Both the position numbers and the translations under genes were made by a program. From NCBI GenBank assembly GCA_032690845.1, contig CM064429.1:19301013-19365012 (forward strand): DNA of 64,000 nucleotides, read 5' to 3'. Shown piece by piece: positions 34,763-46,258 of the stretch (positions are counted from its first letter, which is position 1; the number at the start of each line of letters is the position of its first letter). The notes under the pieces are model-generated. The model made no database searches. It saw only the letters and a program-made list of their open reading frames with translations, and was not told the origin of the DNA. This DNA is from Eleusine coracana subsp. coracana. Lineage: Eukaryota > Streptophyta > Magnoliopsida > Poales > Poaceae.

Positions 34763-35684
34763 TGATGAGGACATCACTCCTATGGATACACGCAACACTC
34801 CTCCAATTCTGCACTTGCAAGGTCCAATGACTAGAGCTCGTGCACGACGACTAAATTTAGAGGTGACGTCGTTCCTACGTTCTTCGCTATATGTTACTTT
34901 TGAGAATGGTTTGCTACATAATGATTATTTTATGATTAGGAACCATGGAGAGGACCAGAAGATGATAGGAGAAGGAGTTGGGAACGTGGAGGACAAGCAA
35001 GGGCTTGAAAGCCAAGGTGGAGGCCCAATCAAAAACGATTTCGAGTCTGTTTTGGGGCCAGGACCAGTCTGCACTAAAATAGTCGCCCAGGACGCATACG
35101 GACTCGAATTTTGACGTTCTTCATATGCGTGGAAACATAAGGAGAAGACCTTTCCAATGCAGCCAGCCTCATGTCAAAATTCATCTGGAGTCATCAGGAA
35201 TCATCGAAACAAGAGAGTGTCCAGAATCTGTGTTGGTGCTGCGTCGCCTATTTTTGGCCTTTGAGCTTTGTATCCAGTTGAGCCCAATTAGGGGCACGTC
35301 CAGAGGGTCTTGCACAACCCTAGGGTCTTCATATACGGCCGCTGTCGCACTATTAGGGTTCGGGTTTTGCTTAGATCAATTCTGTTCATAAACAGTGTTG
35401 TCGTTCATCGGTTTGTGAGACCCCAACTTCGTGAGCTTAATCATTCATCTGCAATTGTTTTGCATCCTTTGTTGTTCTTGCTTGTGTTCTTGATTTGCAG
35501 GCAGGGATTAGCCTACTCGGCGAGGTCAATCGTCCTTGGACGGTTGATAACCAGAGGAGACGTCGTGCTGTGATTGCGGGGTTTAGAAAGTGTTGTTCTG
35601 AAGCCGGATCGATTTGTGTGTCGCCTCCGACCAAATCAACTTACCAAGAACCTTTTGAAAGATTGGAAACCCTTGTTCACATCA
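34763..35684 (+). repeat. 3' LTR of gypsy B
   Basis: It begins TGATGAGGACATCA directly after the purine tract and ends CACATCA. It is a full-length match to the 5' LTR. Confidence 0.9.
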
Positions 35685-35689
35685 TTAGA

Positions 35690-36086
35690 CTAATTAAGAA
35701 TAATAGTTATCATTGTACATGACTAATTACAGGTTCCATTAATAATCAAAGTTCATCGGACTAAACCTAGACAGAATATAGGCAATTAGGAACCTCTTGC
35801 ATACAGTATAGGCTAATTAGCAAAAGATGAACCTATTATGTATATTGAAAGATCAAAAACATACAAGTCTAGCCTATATTTAGTAATAACAGTTATCAAT
35901 TTAAAAGTTATGAACCTTAAAAGATTAGGAACCTATTAATAATAGTTAAAACACAAAAAAAACTAGGATTTTTTAGTGTAAGTAGCAGATAGCTAAATAA
36001 ATCTAGCTATAGCATTGTTCATGCTAAGTGCTCTTGAATGCCCCCACAATCTTTGATCATGAATAACATATTATTCTATAATCAAC
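35690..36086. repeat. Tandem-repeat stretch right of gypsy B
   Basis: It continues the repeat seen at 27900-28082, with 'aacctcttgcataca.tataggctaatta' at about 35800 and 'aacatacaagtctagcctatatttagtaataacag'-like sequence at about 35858. No gene is seen. It forms intron-like or spacer sequence of CACTA-B. Confidence 0.5.
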
Positions 36087-36164
36087 CTCTTTGCGTGACA
36101 GTTCGGCTATGAGTCTATGTCCCTTCTTTGTTTTCTTGTTGTCCTCATTGTAGCCCACTATGTT
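36087..36164 (-). pseudogene. Internal exon of unidentified minus-strand gene
   Basis: On the minus strand it follows AATATAG and precedes GTTGAT, with YNEDNKKTKKGHRLIAEL in one open frame. It is basic and short. It is probably part of the same gene as the exons at 36505-36930 and 25197-25703. The family is not recognised. Confidence 0.35.
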
Positions 36165-36504
36165 CTATATTCATAGAAAGTCAAACACAATTAATCATAC
36201 TTGAGTACAAAACCAATCACTAATTGAGGTACAAGCATAGTTACCAAAATTTAATTTTAGGCAAAGGTAGTTATGCTACAAAATTACAAGCTGTGTTCAA
36301 ACGCATATCAGAGACACCACAAATAAACAAATGTCATTTCAATCGCAAGGGCTAAGCATGTCTAATATGCATTTCATCTAATATGCTTTTCAGAGCAAAC
36401 AATGCTACATCTATCTACTTCCCTTTGTCAAAGAGCATACTCAATCACATGATGAAATCCAATAATCATTGATGTAAAATAACAATAGCCAATACTCACT
36501 TGTC

Positions 36505-36930
36505 CATTTGTGTTGTCGGTAGAGGATGGGGCTAGTCCCTTCCCATTGTTGTTGCTGCCCGTTGCAGTCAAGGTCAGCCACTGGTCGCGGGTCACAGAGC
36601 GGCCGCAGGACTCAGAGTGGCCGCAGCAGGTCGTCGGCGTGGAGTGACCGCAGGTCACCGGCGTCGAGAAACCCAGGGGTGGACCAAAGCGGGAGGCCGA
36701 CTAGACCAAGGCGGGAGCAGGTTTGCACGAAAACCGGCCAGCCCCGTCTCGCAGCTACCTCCGGGGCTGATGCACGCAGCATCCAGGTCGGCGCGCCATC
36801 GTTGGTGGCGGGCGCAGGGGTGGTGGTTGTGGGAATGGGAAGGGATTGCGATGAGACGCGTTGGTGGGGAGGGAAGGTGGAGAGGCAGGTGTCGGTTTGG
36901 TTGCAACGGAGGAGGGGATGGTTTTGATGG
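36505..36930 (-). pseudogene. GC-rich 5' exon of unidentified minus-strand gene
   Basis: A GC-rich block in AT-rich surroundings, open in more than one minus-strand frame. It ends (minus strand) in GGACAA followed by GTGAGTATT, a good splice donor, with a Ser/Asn-rich stretch GSNNNGKGLAPSSTDNTNGQ just before it. The start codon is unclear. It is arranged head to head with the exonuclease-like gene starting about 37627, leaving about 0.5-0.7 kb that may hold promoters for both. Confidence 0.35.
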
Positions 36931-37029
36931 GTTATTATAGGGAACGCCAGGGAACAAGGTTTCCATCTGAGTGCACATCTTTCCCATCTATAGTACCACT
37001 GACCTATGGGACCCACATGACACATAAGA

Positions 37030-37440
37030 CAAAAGGAGCCTGATGATTATTCTTCACAAATTCTAGTTCTATTCTTCCTGATTAAGATTTTTCTAATTCA
37101 AAATTCAAATTTTGTAGATGACCTCGGATGAAGAGACTTCCAAAATAAAAGTTGTTGATCTCCAAAAATTATGAAACTTTGTAGTTTACAAAATTTCCAT
37201 TTGAAGTCATATTTGTAAGGCGGTGGTAAGGATGTTCGCAAAATCTATAACTTTCCTATAGTTTCGAATTGACATCATTTTGTGTTCAAAAATCTTGCTT
37301 GTATTGTCAACTTTTGAAATTCAAAATTTGGATTACTTAAACTTTGTCAGATGGATTAAAGTCTTTAATACAGTTGGTAGATGTTGATGAGTTATGAACT
37401 TTGGTATTAATAAAGTCCCACCAGTCAGTGGCTTCTTCAT
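37030..37440. other. Intergenic stretch between head-to-head genes
   Basis: This AT-rich sequence contains repeated 'tttgaaattcaaa' motifs (37095-37120 and 37310-37330) seen widely in grass repeats. No gene is recognised. It may hold a shared promoter. Confidence 0.3.
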
Positions 37441-37626
37441 GGATTGTGTCCCACCTATATGAAGCGGAACCATCAGCGTAGAATATTGCCTTTCTGCCTC
37501 TTCCCCCAAACCGTCCCATCACAACCGTATCGGGGTTATCTTGCCTTCCCCGCCGGCAGCCGACCTTCTTCCTTTCCCATCACTGGAGTGTCAGACTTCT
37601 TTCTCCTCCCCCACCTGAGTGCGACT

Positions 37627-38838
37627 ATGTTGTGCCGGTTTCATGACGCAAGAGGTCACTTCTCGCGACGTCCGGTGACCTCGGAGGCATCATCGTCAAG
37701 TAGCGGCGCCTCATCTTCTGGTGGATTGGGTGGTGCCGCCATGGACATGTCACCTTGCTCTCAAGCAAGAATATCCGTCGCATCGACCCAAGGCGATGGG
37801 GCCAGAGGCAGCGCCGCCACATCCCGCCACATCAAAGAACGCAATGGCACCAAGAAGCGCCACTGCTCCCCACATCTCGAACCAAGGAGATGCACTGGGC
37901 GCAAGCCCCACCACGTCAGTAGGAGGCACCAGTTACCTGGTGAGCCAATCCCAGCCAGCATCTCCATATATATATAGTCATGCATATGGATTAGATTAAG
38001 ATTGTGAACTCCTCTGGTTCTTGATTCGGTACTGTAGCATCACTAGCGCGGCAGCCGTGTGGAGTGGGATGCCCATGCTGGTGCATCCGATGTTGGAGAA
38101 GGCTGCAACATCTGGGACTGCAATGCCAATTCAGTCAATGTTAGAGGAGGCCACCTAGGTTGGGATCCATGGTGCCCCGGCGTCAGTGCAAGACCTTTTG
38201 TTTCGACTCCAGAACTGTTACCGGTACTGATGACTTCGCACCATAAGGTCGTCTTCTTCAAGGAGCGGTATCCCATCATCCATACGGCTGTCACTTGCGA
38301 CGCGGTTGTGGTGGAGCAGTTCATCCAACAAATTCAAGGTACCTCCCGGACAAAACGGTTGGTCATCGGGTTAGACACAGAGTGGATTATACTTCCCAAG
38401 GGCGGCGGGTACAAGACCGCATTGTTGCAATTGTGCGTCGGGCCACGTTGCCTTCTGTTCCAGGTGCTCCATGCTGGCTACAAGCTCCCTGATGTCCTGA
38501 GCAAGTTTCTCACAGAGGAAGACCACGTCTTTGTCGGAGCTCATACATCCAATGATGTTGACCGCTTAGAGAAGGACTACGGCATCATGATTACTAATCC
38601 AAAAGACCTTCAACTGATTGTACCTCAAGTTGATGTGGTTAGAATGCTTGGCAGAGATGGTAAGAGGACAGCACTGGAGAAGTTGGTAGCTATCTACAAG
38701 GATTATAGATTCGATCATACTCTCTAGGGTGCGAGGTATTTGGAAGCCTGGCTAGTTAAATACGCGGCCCAAGATGCATTTATGTCATTTGAGATTGCAA
38801 ATCAGCTTGCGCTCAAGCATGGTTACCGATTTATGTAA
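37627..38838 (+). pseudogene. DEDDy 3'-5' exonuclease gene, Werner-exonuclease type
   Basis: The 3' part (38230-38838) encodes a 3'-5' exonuclease domain like that of WRN-type proteins. Exo I is LVIGLDTEW (about 38361-38387) with catalytic Asp and Glu. A LLQLCVG strand follows, then Exo II in FVGAHTSNDVDRLEKDYG with its Asp, and Exo III KYAAQDAFMS with the Tyr and Asp of the DEDDy class. A single in-frame TAG at 38725 lies just before Exo III; after it the same frame runs to TAA at 38836. The 5' part is a Ser/Ala-rich exon from about 37627 ending at a GTGAGC donor (37940), with a possible acceptor ending GCGGCAG near 38054. The frame between the acceptor and 38230 is uncertain. Family members remove nucleotides from DNA 3' ends. 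Its place inside CACTA-B suggests capture of a host gene. Confidence 0.75.
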
Positions 38839-40380
38839 ACAAATATTTAGAATTGTGTAGTAATGTGATGTTGGTGATGCTTTGGTGTGCAAGACTTGTG
38901 CTTGTGCCTGATGGACAACTAATGCAGTGTTTAGTGATGCTTTTGAGTGCAAGCCTTGTCCTTGTACCCTATGTATAAAAATATGTAGGCAGAAACATAT
39001 ATTTTCCTCTGCTGAATGGTTGTTGTGTTCTTGAGTCCCATAATTTTGTCAGCATCTCTTTAGTGAAAATAATCCAAATATCTAACTACAACCATTTTTT
39101 CCACTCAACGCGTACGTCTTGTGTGGCACCCAGCGAATATGTGTTTCTAACCATTTCGGCTTGGATGCTGACATGAAAAAGTTTAATCGGACACAAGAAT
39201 GCGCAATGGAAAGGCTAACCTGTTTACATACAAGAAGAATGCTGCTATTAGCACATATCATATTTAACTTGTAGCATGTGCTAACTTGAAATAATCTTAC
39301 AACTATTTTGGTAAATTGATTCCATCAAATTTGACTCAATAATTTAGGGGAACTCAGAAGAGGAATGAAGTCAACAGAATTTCCAATTTAGCGTGCACTT
39401 AGTTTACATAGTGACTTAGGAGGCTAATTAGGTGTAATTAACTCAGCACGTTTTCTGCCAAAAAAAGGGAAGACAAAAAAATAAGGAATACAACCATCTG
39501 GAACCGAACCTTGCTCATGGAGTAAGTCATTGGCGCCGTACCACTGTGTTGCGCCTTTTGTTGTGCTGGAGGTGTAGTTTTCTCCATATACATTATTGTA
39601 ACGACAGGAATCCGACCTGGGACGGACCAGGCCTGGGCGATCTGCGTGCGTGCGATTAGACTGATCCCGTTGCACCACGTGGCACGACTAAAGAACAAGC
39701 ACAATTTTTCTTTTTAATCTGTACGTTAAACTTGTAACTAGTATTTCTCCCTCATATGACCTTCAAATTAGATTATTTTTTCCTAAAAATTCCCAAAATC
39801 ATGTTCTTTCAAGTTATGAAACCTATAGCCTATTATTTTGAAAAATCTTCACATGTTAGTGTGTTTGAACAATCCAATTTTCGAATTTTAAAAAATGACA
39901 ACTACAAGCAATATTTTTATACGGAAAATGATGACAAATGGAAAAGTGATGAATACCAAAGTTTCATAACTCATCAAGATCTACAAACTTTATTTAGATC
40001 TTGTTGTCATTTTCAATGCACACATGATGCCGATGTTGAGCGAGGCAGCAAGGGGAACCCCTTACTCGTCGACATCAATGCACACACCTGCGTCAGCATC
40101 GGCGATGCTACCTCCAATGTTCTCACCATCATCTAGTACGCCAGGCCTAGGGTGGCGGGTTCGCTCTTTGATTCACCTTCGCCCTAAGAACCAAAACATT
40201 TGCTACCTTTGTCTCAGGACGAGACCGAGAACAGGTACGCTATTTCCGGATTCGACCATTCCCTGCTACAGCTACCGTACCATAGATTTCATGAATTTGT
40301 GCACGTAGTTACTCTAGATTTCATGCATTTGTGCATGCGATTTATTGTAAATAATTAAAATGCTATCGCTGAATATGCAG
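38839..40380. other. Spacer inside CACTA-B
   Basis: No gene is supported. 38850-39060 looks like a 3' untranslated region of the exonuclease-like gene. 39420-39700 is a GC-richer block with a poly-A run (39460-39482). 39750-39990 resembles the AT-rich repeat motifs at 37080-37330. A GC-richer stretch at 40020-40280 may be an untranslated or first exon of the TNPA-like gene. Confidence 0.3.
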
Positions 40381-43206
40381 AACGGACGATACATGGATGA
40401 TGTATGTCATTTGCAAGGGGAGAGAGGAGGGACAAGAATATGTTAAGACATATAGAATTAACAAGAAACAAATGACGATTGGTAACTTAACAACGATGAA
40501 ATCAAAACTGGGGTGTCGGTCTAGGGCATGCTTGTACTACAAGGAGAGAATTGCTGATGCTCCTGCGGAAGCAATAAAAAATAGTAATAAGTAACGAGGA
40601 AGAGAGGGAGCTCAAATTAGTTTTGTCACCGAATGAATTAGCAGACCCATTTGTAGCCATAACACCAATTAAATCCAAAAGAGTTTGCTCGGATCAGGAA
40701 GAAGAAGAAGAAGTGGAAGAATCTGCATTAGATTCATACAAAGGTTGGCTAGATTATATGCATACAAGGAACCAGTTTATGGGTGAGTTATGTTAAAGCC
40801 ATATATATATATATATACATGGATTTTGCAATGCACTCATGACTTATATTATCGTTCCTTTTCAGAGTTACATGATATATACACGAAGGACACAATCAAG
40901 ACATACAAAGAATTGTTGGTGGTTGAAGGAAAACTTGATGAGATCAGTAATGTCCCTCTCCTAGATGTCAAACAAATTACCATTGTTTGTCAGAATCCAA
41001 ATTATGCTAGCTCATCATGTGACAAAATTGTCTGTAGAGGCGTATGTGGATTCCACCATTCACATACATTCCAGTCAAGGCAGCAACCCAACACCTTAAG
41101 TGCAGCCACCATCTCATGCTCGGCGTTGGACATAGGGGGGAGGAAATGGTAAGTTGTGTTTATTAGGAATTAATTGTGTTTCAGTTTTCTGCTTTCCAAT
41201 ATGCATACTATGTTGTATAGTATCTATTATTACATTTTGCTCCCATGGAATAGGCTCAAAAAAAGGGAAGAAAAGAGGATGTGGTCCTCTAAAAGGCTTG
41301 AAGGCAATCTCCAAGAGAATCAAGGCGGGCAATCAGAAGATGAAAATTGACTTCTCCAGACTTGGCGGACTGGTAGGTGATAACTACCGCTCGTTCACTG
41401 ATGAAACAGTAATGTTTACAAGGAAAAGGGTGCCACTCATTGGAGTGAAAATGTGGAAACATATCCATGAAGATGTAAAAGAGTCAATAGCATATGATAT
41501 ATTGGTTATGTTTGATCATAATTTTTTCTTGTGTATACATTTCAACTATAAACTAACATAACAACTCACATAGTACGTATTAATTTTCATGTTCTTGTAA
41601 TTATATAATAGGCTAGGTGAGACATTGAGGATAATGATCATTCAAGGAGAATAATATGGGACATAGCTAAGGAGCGTTACAAAAGATGGTGTTCAACTTT
41701 CAGTGCTACAGCCAAGGCATAAACCAGCTACCACCCGAGAATGTTACATAAGCCTCAAATATTAGATATTGTTGAATGGCACTATCTGTTGAAGTATTTT
41801 AGGACTGCTAAATTCAGATTTGTTCCACATTGTTACTATTCTTGAATAATATTAATTTCATACAAATGGCTATGTCTGAGTCATTAAGATTATTGTTCAA
41901 ATCTATGCATTCTATAGGAAAAGAGCATCAAGAATTCCGGGATTCGAGGTCAACAAAAGACCAAACATTTGTCAGGCTGTAAGCCTTATGCTCAGTGCAG
42001 CTATGAGAAGGTAATAACTGGAGAAGCACATCTGCAAGCTTTCTTGTAGGATGAATTACTAATTTGTTATGTTCTTGGCATATCAGAGAGACCCAAAAAC
42101 TGGTGATGAGGCCAATGATATGGAACTTTGGTTTATAACTCACACAAAGGATGGGCACTAGAAATACCTACAATCTAGGGATGTCTATGTGAGTTCTCAA
42201 TGAATTTGTACATATACATTACTATAGTCCATGCAAATATATAGAATGCATGTAATTTCTTGTTCAACTAACTCCTTCATATGTGCCTTATAAATGTTAG
42301 GACAAAGCAAGCAGCCTTATTACCGAGGCGGAATCAAATGTACAGGGAAACTTTGTTAGCCCAAAGGAAAAGAATGAGATTTTTTAGAAGGCATACAAGG
42401 CTGTCATAGAGTGCAAATCAACTAGGTTGCATGATAATGGATAGCTGGCAAAAAACCAACTAGAAGGCAGCTGCTGAATGCAGATCGCTAGGAACAAATT
42501 CGTAAGGAGGGGTTACAGCATCAGGAACACGTCGAGCTCATGGAATCATTTGACAAGCTACAACAACAAATGTCAATATGGGAAGCTGACAGGGAAGTCG
42601 AAAGGAGAGAACATGCATGACAGATTGATGAAATCAAAAAGGCAAGAGAGGCTGAGAGAGAAGCACTTAGAAAAGAGCTCCTATCAATGATGCAAGCAGC
42701 ACAAGGATAGACACCTTTTCAGTAGGTACTAGTCAAGCTAGTTATTGAAAGACTCCCTTTCCTTAGGTTCTATATCTAATTGTCTGTATCTTTTCATAGG
42801 TTGTCCTACCAACAACATCTTACCAGGCAAACAACAATGTCACTGCATCTGCAGAGGTGGTGGCGGTTGCATCAAACATGAGTACTGAAGAAGTACAACC
42901 AAACACACAGAATGTGCCCTCTTCACATCAGGTTGTTTGTGAATTGACAATGTTTCTTGCTATGATCAGGTACTGAACAAAATGGTGCCTAATTTTTTCC
43001 TTCCAACTTTTTTGTTCTAGGAGAATCCTTCTCAAAGCAACGTAGAGCAATCTGAAGTCATTGGTAACTCAAAAACAGCTACCATTCACACTAGAAGAAG
43101 TAGTAAAGCTGGTAACGATAAGGAAGCAAATACGGCATCGGCCCTGACATCCATTACTACACAACAGTTGCCCCCTTTCCATAATTATAGTTTATTTCAT
43201 GCTTAA
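40381..43206 (+). pseudogene. TNPA-like DNA-binding gene of CACTA-B
   Basis: Several exon-like pieces occur in order. 40397-40594 and about 40690-40781 carry an acidic run. 40866-41150 holds KTYKELLVVEGKLDEI and a Cys/His-rich stretch. 41250-41510 holds KRGCGPLKGLKAISKRI, FSRLGGLVGDNYRSF and LIGVKMWKHI. 41613-41826 holds IIWDIAKERYKRWCSTFSA, then a stop, and DIVEWHYLLKYF. 41918-42011 ends SGCKPYAQCSYEK, and 42087-42190 starts RDPKTGDEAND. About 42480-42709 is an Arg/Glu-rich coiled coil, and Ser/Thr/Asn-rich exons end at TAA 43204. This is the plant Ptta/En/Spm second-protein layout. Such proteins bind the subterminal repeats, here at 43500-44330. Stops near 41720 and 42162 show decay. Confidence 0.7.
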
Positions 43207-43489
43207 AAATGTTATTCATTCTTTTCAAGAAACTAATGCAGTCACCCTATGTTGATCAAGTAATGAATTAGTCACCGTTTGCTGATCAATATCTTCATTT
43301 ATTGTCAAATTAGACTACTATGATGTGTTGAAACAATGTCCTTTTAAAAACTTATTAGTATTTTAGTACTTCGTGTGTCTTGGATTTTATCAGTGAATGG
43401 TTGAATCTTGTTTCATGAATTATAAATGCATCATTTTTATTGATCCTGTATTATAATGTCTTAAATTACTAGTGCTACAGATAAATGAG

Positions 43490-44325
43490 CATGGCAGAAT
43501 AGACATATGGCACTAGCTACAAAACTATGGCAGCAACACCTTTTGTTGCAAAAGAGAATTCATCCTATCACGACCTAGCTTTTTCGGTGTAACAAAGGCT
43601 CGTGGCAATAGTAAGTTCGACATGTAGCAACCCACTATTATGGTGGTAATAGAGACATGAACTTTAGGCAACCAAAATGTTTTTGAAGCAAAAACGGAGA
43701 AACATGTTACAACCAAACTTGATTGCAGTAGCGTGCTCCTCCTATAGCCTCCAAACGATTTTGGTGGTAATAGAATGTTCCACCTATAACAACCATCCCT
43801 AAATTTGGGGCAATAGAGTACACCACCTGTAGCACTGAACTCAACTTCATGGTAATAGATGGAACTACATATAGCACCCAAAGCACTTTAGTGGCAATAG
43901 AGGACACCACCTATAGCACACCAAAATCAACTTCATGGTAATAGAGGGGGCCACATATAGCGCCCAAAATGCTTTAGTGGCAGTAGAGGTACTACCCCTA
44001 TAGCAACCACTACTAGAGTGCGGCAATACAGTACTTTGCAATGCAAGATTTTCCACAACGCAACGCGTTGGGTACGATGCAATTCAACCTCTGGCAACAC
44101 CAGTTGTGTCGCAATAGAATACTTTGGAACCAACACGAGTGCGCCCGTAGATGCTAGTTGCAACTCCTCATTGTGTTGTAATAGAAAAGCTTTTGCAACG
44201 AAAAAAAAGACCACCGTCGCTACAGGCTATTGCAGCACGGCCTTCTGTAGCAAATTTTTACGAAACAATTTGGTTGCATTTGCGGCTATTGCAACTAAAT
44301 AGGGCATATAGCGTTGTATTTGGGT
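43490..44325. repeat. Right subterminal repeats of CACTA-B
   Basis: It holds an alternating array of 'ggcaatag', 'gtggtaatag', 'ctatagca(c/a)cc' and 'ttgcaac' motifs in direct and inverted order, ending in the terminal repeat at 44340. It matches the left-side array at 21770-22125. Long frames in both directions are by-products of the short repeats. Confidence 0.75.
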
Positions 44326-44340
44326 GAAAATCTAGTAGTG
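44326..44340 (-). repeat. Right terminal inverted repeat of CACTA-B
   Basis: On the minus strand it reads CACTACTAGATTTTC, identical to 19542-19556. It is followed by the AGT duplication at 44341-44343. Confidence 0.9.
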
Positions 44341-46258
44341 AGTGATTCCCCTGCACTAAGGGCGCTATGCGGACAGGTTAAAGGAAAGGCGGGATATGTA
44401 GTCTGCATTGATGATACTTTGAGTGTGTACCTCCCATTATCCAAAAAGATAGTGTACACACAAAACCGCTGTTTCTTACCAAGAAAACACAAGTTTCGCA
44501 TGATGAAGAGGCCGTTTGATGGCACTGTTGAGAACGGTGAAGCTCCTTGACGCTACAATAGACGGATCATATTTGAGATGGTCCAAAACATAGAAGTTTC
44601 TTTTGGAAAGGCAGTAAAGGGAGTTACAAAGTCAAAGGCTCGAACACCTTTTAAGAAATTCTCCATTTTCTTCAGATTCCTTGATTATTGGTAAGAATTG
44701 GAAGTGATGCATGCACGGGACTTGATGAACATTGGGAAGGGGGTATTTGATAGCACAAGCGGACTTTTCCTTGACCTTTCCGGTAAGTCGAAGGATGGAC
44801 TAAGCGCATGTAGAGATCTTGTAGAACTGGGAATAAAGCTAGAGCTTCATCCTCAAGCAAGAGCAAATGGGAAGCGCGGGGGATCAAAGGCTCGATAGTC
44901 TTCTCATCTAATGTTAGGAACCTCATGAACATGGATGAATTAAAGATAAGTGGATACAACACTCATGACTGTCACATAATGCTTTCAGTGTTTCTTGCTA
45001 TCGCCATCCGAGTTGTGAAATCAGACTAGGTTATGCTGGTCGTAACTCGTTTGTGCTATTTCTTTAACCTAGTCTCGAAGAAGGTGATTACTAAAGATGA
45101 CTTAAGATAATTTGCGTTTGCACATAGCAGAGACAATGTGCATTCTTGAGATGTGCTTTCCTCCATCCTATTTTGATACATTAGAACACCTCATGATTCA
45201 TGATTCATATTTTGATACATTAGAACACCTTAAGCCCCGTCTACCTACATCATATGTTTCCATTTGAGAAGTTCATGTATGTTATGAAACGATATGTACG
45301 AACTTGTTCTCATCCAGAAGGTTCTATGATTGAGGGCTACACAACCGAGATCATCGAGTGTTGCACAGATTACATCAAAGATGGCAGATCCATTGGTCTT
45401 CCCGTGTCTCATTATGAGGGGAGGTTTTCTAGAAAAGGTATTCAAGGATGAAACTCTTTTACCGATCGTAACTACCAACGTGTGGACAGAGCACATTTTA
45501 GTGTCTTGCAACAAACAGAGATTGTGGGCCCGTACTTTGAGAAACATCTACTAGAGTTTTGTCATAAGAACCCTGGCTGCTCAGAACAATGGCTCATAGA
45601 CGAGCAGAAGTGCACCTTCACAAAATGGTTTGCGAACCCCTAGACCTTCCAGATGGTGACTCCCTAGAGGAGAAAATTTTGAGAAGGCTAGCTACACGCC
45701 CAAGAAGGAATGTGGTTACTTTTCAGGCGTATGAAATAAATGGTTATACCTTTTACACAAAAAAAGAATAACAAGAGCAAATGTCAAAATAGTGGCGTTC
45801 GAGCAAAAGCTTATGATGAAGAGGACGAATTGAGATCATATTATGGATACATTAAGGAAATATGTGAACTTGACTACGAAGAAAATTTGCAAGTGTCTGT
45901 ATTCCATTGCAAATGGGTGAAGCATTCTAATAGGGTGAAAATGGACGAATATGAGTTCACAATCATCGATTTCAACAAAGTGGGTCACAAAGATGATCCT
46001 TGGATACCCGCTATGACCGTAGAACAAGTGTTCTATGTGCTGGACTAAAAGGATGAAAGGAAGTACATCGTTGTTTCTGGTAAACAAAGAATCATTGGAG
46101 TTAAGAATGTGGGTGATCATGATGAATGCAACCAGTATGACGAGGTACCACTATTCTTAGATCCTACAAAAAATGAAATCTTGCAAGCAAAACTCTCCTA
46201 TTCGAAAGGAATGCCCTACATGCGCACCAACTGTGAAGGAAAAATAGTTCAAGGCTAA
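44341..46258 (+). pseudogene. CACTA-1 transposase, C-terminal half
   Basis: It continues the gene cut at 19541. The order is: SPALRALCGQVKGKAGYVVC with CIDDT and a KHKFRMMKRPFDGT stretch (to about 44550); the KSKARTPFKKFSIFFRFLDYW segment and the DVMH-equivalent EVMHARDLMNIGKGVFDS (44650-44760); GKSKDGLSACRDL; SGYNTHDCHIMLS (near 44950); LCYFFNLVSKKVITKDDL (45050-45105); and the DUF4218-like MFPFEKFMYVMKRYVRTC with IIECCTDYIKD and RSIGLP (45254-45405). The DUF4216-like part is SYYGYIKEICELDY, VFHCKWVKHSNRVKMDEY and a GHKDDPWIPAM stretch (45835-46015). It ends KIVQG and a stop at 46256-46258. Frames break at 44548, 44690, about 45020, 45450, 45640 and 46045. Confidence 0.85.

Larger units (their letters stand above)
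28083..35684 (+). mobile_element. Gypsy B: near full-length Ty3/gypsy retrotransposon
   Basis: It has two LTRs (28083-29005 and 34763-35684, 923 and 922 bases), a primer binding site, a polypurine tract, and gag, protease, reverse transcriptase, RNase H and integrase in Ty3/gypsy order. Flanks are TTAGG (28078-28082) and TTAGA (35685-35689), one change apart. All coding regions are broken, so it is dead. It belongs to the same family as A1 and A2 and is the reference for what they have lost. Confidence 0.9.
19542..44340 (+). mobile_element. CACTA-B: complete transposon nested in CACTA-1
   Basis: The terminal inverted repeat CACTACTAGATTTTC is present at 19542-19556 and inverted at 44326-44340. 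The 3-bp target duplication AGT lies on both sides (19539-19541 and 44341-44343). The flanks are the two halves of one transposase coding region. Subterminal repeats with 'ttgcaatag' and 'ggcaatag' motifs lie at 21770-22120 and 43500-44330. Inside are a TNP2-like gene, a TNPA-like gene, two apparent captured gene fragments and three later LTR-element insertions. The span is 24.8 kb. Confidence 0.9.

Noticed and set aside
39540..39556. Second Athila-like primer site 'tggcgccgtacca' at 39529-39541
   Set aside because: No LTR end precedes it, so the match is most likely by chance.
43525..44302. Chain of minus- and plus-strand frames
   Set aside because: They arise from the short subterminal repeats of CACTA-B, which give similar peptides in every frame.
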